From Marivivens sp. (lineage in GTDB: Bacteria; Pseudomonadota; Alphaproteobacteria; Rhodobacterales; Rhodobacteraceae): a stretch of 6,883 bases of DNA. Position 1 is the stretch's first letter, and each line of letters starts with the position of its first letter. The notes beneath the pieces were generated by a model. That model was not told the DNA's origin. It ran no database searches and was given only the letters and a program-made list of their open reading frames with translations. The stretch lies in assembly GCA_024642185.1 (NCBI GenBank), contig JAHEBR010000108.1, forward strand, positions 1 through 6,883, in the 5' to 3' direction. A program made the position numbers and the translations under genes. Below, piece by piece: positions 5,320-6,883 of the stretch.

Positions 5320-5958
5320 CTAGCTGCCAAGTCCTTCAACCAAAGGCACAAAGCGCACGGCGCGTAATTCGTCATAGTCAAATCCGTCTTCGGTCCGTGT
5401 GACGCGAATGAGGCTCTGAACCGCATCCGACTGCCCCACGGGCACAACCATGATACCCCCAACTCGAAGCTGGGCCAAGAGCGGGCCTGGGGGGTCTTCG
5501 GCGGCGGCGGTCACAAGGATGCGATCGAAGGGGGCCTGTTCGGGAAGGCCGAAGCTTCCGTCGGCGTGGACGGCGGTGATATTGGTCAGGCCGAGCCTGT
5601 CGAAGATCGCCTGCGCTTCGGTCACCAGCCGCTTGTGCCGCTCGATCGTATAGACGCGGCGGGCAAGCTGGCTGAGGATCGCCGCCTGATAGCCCGAGCC
5701 GGTGCCGACCTCGAGCACCTTGTCGCGCGGCTGGATATTCAGCGCCTGCGTCATCAGCCCGACGACCGAGGGCTGGCTGATCGTTTGCCCTGCGCCGATG
5801 GGCAGGGGCATATCCTCATAGGCACGGTCGGCGAAGATCCCGCGCACGAAATCGGCGCGGTCGATCTTTTCCATGGCCGTAAGCACGCGTCCGTCCGTCA
5901 CCCCGCGCGAGCGGAGCGCGAAGAGGAACTGCATCTTGCGCTCGGCCTCTGTCGTCAT
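5320..5958 (-). CDS. pcm: Protein-L-isoaspartate O-methyltransferase
   Basis: Pcm transfers a methyl group from S-adenosylmethionine to L-isoaspartyl residues, starting repair of aged proteins in the cytosol. The 212-residue length is typical. Family marks in order are AYEDMPLPIGAGQTISQP (46-63), which is the PIMT-specific segment before the SAM site; motif I VLEVGTGSGYQAA (81-93); the acidic SAM-binding strand VYTIER (102-107); FDRILVTAAA (144-153); and GGIMVVPVG (167-175). The start ATG at 5958 lies within the surE stop (ATGA overlap), with AGGA at 5968-5971 as ribosome-binding site, so SurE and Pcm are translationally coupled. nlpD follows 54 bases after the stop. No truncation or missing key residue is seen. 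Close homologues sometimes carry N-terminal differences, but the overlap supports this start. Confidence 0.96.
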   Translation of the reverse strand: MTTEAERKMQFLFALRSRGVTDGRVLTAMEKIDRADFVRGIFADRAYEDMPLPIGAGQTISQPSVVGLMTQALNIQPRDKVLEVGTGSGYQAAILSQLARRVYTIERHKRLVTEAQAIFDRLGLTNITAVHADGSFGLPEQAPFDRILVTAAAEDPPGPLLAQLRVGGIMVVPVGQSDAVQSLIRVTRTEDGFDYDELRAVRFVPLVEGLGS

Positions 5959-6740
5959 GCGAGCGCGTCCTGCAGAAGGGAGAGGCGGTCATGGGCGGTC
6001 AGGTCGGCGCGCATTGGCGTGACCGAGATCAGGCCTTCAAGGTTGGCGTGGGCGTCCGAGCCGGGCAGCGTCGGCTCATGCTGCGCGCCGCCCTTGATCC
6101 AGAGGAACCGGCGGCCCGAGGGCGAGAGGTGCGGATCGACCGAAAACCGCGTGTTGCGGCGATAGCCTTGGGTCGTGGCGCGGGTGCCTTTGACGGCCGA
6201 GGCCGGGACGGGCGGGAAATTCACGTTGTAAAAGAGGCGGTAGTCCTCTTCGTCCCATGGGGCGGCATCGAGCAGGCGGCGCACGACCTGCGCGCCATAG
6301 GCCGCGGCGGCCTCAAAGGGATCGTCCAGATCGCGATTGTCGGGGCCGAGAAACTGCGACAGCGCAATCGCCGGAAGGCCCTGAAGGGCCGCTTCCATCG
6401 CAGCGCCAATGGTGCCGGAATAAAGCACGTTTTCGGCGGCGTTGTTGCCACGGTTCACGCCCGAGAGGACGAGATCGGGGCGCGAGCCGTTCATCACGTC
6501 ATAAAGGCCCGCAAGCACGCAGTCGGCGGGCGATCCTTCGGCGGCAAAGCGGCGGGGCGCAAGCTGGGCCACCATCATCGGATGGGTGTAGCTGATGCAA
6601 TGGCCGACGCCCGATTGCTCGAAAGCAGGCGCGACGGTCCAGACCTCGCCTTGCGGCCCTGCAATCTCCTCGGCGATGGCCTGAAGCGTGGCAAGCCCCG
6701 GGGCGTTGATCCCGTCATCGTTGGTGATGAGTATGCGCAT
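5955..6740 (-). CDS. surE: 5'/3'-nucleotidase SurE (survival protein)
   Basis: SurE is a metal-dependent cytosolic phosphatase acting on nucleoside 5'- and 3'-monophosphates, linked to stationary-phase survival. The 261-residue protein begins MRILITNDDGINAPG, giving the metal-binding Asp8-Asp9. Ser43 in EQSG and Asn96 in LSGVNRGNN complete the usual metal site, and YSGT (107-110) contributes to the conserved active-site loop. GSPADCV (69-75) and FYNVNFP near residues 170-176 are further family marks. Length is typical for SurE (about 250-265). The start at 6740 is fixed by the family N-terminus. The purine-rich stretches that could serve as ribosome-binding sites (minus-strand AGGGG at 6750-6754, AGGA at 6745-6748) lie inside a predicted stem-loop. 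It is followed by pcm with a 4-base overlap. Confidence 0.97.
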   Translation of the reverse strand: MRILITNDDGINAPGLATLQAIAEEIAGPQGEVWTVAPAFEQSGVGHCISYTHPMMVAQLAPRRFAAEGSPADCVLAGLYDVMNGSRPDLVLSGVNRGNNAAENVLYSGTIGAAMEAALQGLPAIALSQFLGPDNRDLDDPFEAAAAYGAQVVRRLLDAAPWDEEDYRLFYNVNFPPVPASAVKGTRATTQGYRRNTRFSVDPHLSPSGRRFLWIKGGAQHEPTLPGSDAHANLEGLISVTPMRADLTAHDRLSLLQDALA

Positions 6741-6745
6741 ATCGT

Positions 6746-6801
6746 CCTGCCCCTGCTTGCCTCTTCCTATGCAATCGCGGGCAGGGCGGCAAGCGGGCAG
6801 G
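6746..6801 (-). promoter_or_regulatory. surE: Stem-loop between the upstream gene and surE that covers the surE ribosome-binding region
   Basis: In plus-strand terms CCTGCCC (6746-6752) pairs with GGGCAGG (6795-6801), and GCTTGCC (6755-6761) pairs with GGCAAGC (6788-6794). This gives 14 base pairs with a 2-base bulge and a 26-base loop. A second GGGCAGG (6779-6785) could pair alternatively with the first arm. On the surE message the purine-rich strand next to the ATG is within the stem. No T-run follows, so an intrinsic terminator is not supported; translational control is inference. Confidence 0.35.
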
Positions 6802-6883
6802 TCAGCCGAGGATGTCCGGCAGGAGGCGGGCGGCCTCGTCGCGGATGTCGGTGAGCTTTGCGCGGTCTTCGCCGGGATAGAAG
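6802..6883 (-). CDS. Unidentified protein, C-terminal end only (upstream of surE)
   Basis: On the minus strand the frame from the window edge encodes 26 residues, beginning FYPGEDRAKLTDIRDEAA and ending LLPDILG, followed by TGA at 6802-6804. Codon use has the same GC-rich third positions as the neighbours, and the stop lies 61 bases before the surE start, which supports a real gene end in the same transcription unit. In many Rhodobacterales serS precedes surE, but this tail does not resemble a seryl-tRNA synthetase C-terminus. I do not recognise the protein, and too little is visible to assign a family. Confidence 0.5.
   Translation of the reverse strand, partial: FYPGEDRAKLTDIRDEAARLLPDILG

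Noticed and set aside
5991..6854. A 287-codon open frame on the plus strand opposite surE
   Set aside because: surE is certain from its motifs on the minus strand. The plus-strand translation has no family marks and runs across the surE start and the intergenic region.

Overview
The window looks like a core chromosomal segment from an alphaproteobacterium, most likely of the Rhodobacterales (Rhodobacter/Paracoccus type). The grounds are the high GC content with strong third-position GC, a compact tatA-tatB-tatC operon followed by a DUF815-type AAA+ gene, and a surE-pcm-nlpD cluster on the opposite strand. I see no insertion sequence, integrase, CRISPR array, tRNA or rRNA. Coding density is very high, and the only gene-free stretch over 200 bases is 1310-1540.

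Layout. (1) 1-638, plus strand: the C-terminal part of an ABC-transporter ATPase with a TOBE-type tail, of the Fe3+/polyamine importer class. (2) 635-1309, minus strand: a YafY-type helix-turn-helix/WYL regulator whose stop codon interleaves with that of the ABC gene. (3) 1310-1540: a divergent intergenic region with two TGTCAG-containing dyads, small stem-loops and the tatA leader. (4) 1541-4099, plus strand: tatA, tatB, tatC and a DUF815 AAA+ ATPase. The last three are joined by 4-base start/stop overlaps, and a bulged hairpin lies across the tatA stop codon. (5) 4096-6740, minus strand: in transcription order surE, pcm and an nlpD-like lipoprotein gene, converging on the DUF815 gene with interleaved stops. 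(6) 6802-6883, minus strand: the last 26 codons of an unidentified gene upstream of surE.

How the genes work together. TatABC form the twin-arginine translocase, which exports folded proteins. The downstream AAA+ protein is translationally coupled to tatC, but its role is unknown. SurE (survival nucleotidase) and Pcm (isoaspartyl protein repair) are stress and stationary-phase maintenance enzymes. The NlpD-like protein is an outer-membrane lipoprotein with two LysM domains and a LytM domain that has lost most zinc ligands, which fits an activator of cell-wall amidases rather than a hydrolase. In enterobacteria nlpD is followed by rpoS; here it is followed by the convergent tat operon.

No clearly new biological system is visible. 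The best leads are regulatory and structural: the tatA/tatB hairpin, the paired dyads beside the regulator, the oppositely charged tails of TatB and TatC, and the conserved-looking link between tat and the DUF815 ATPase.
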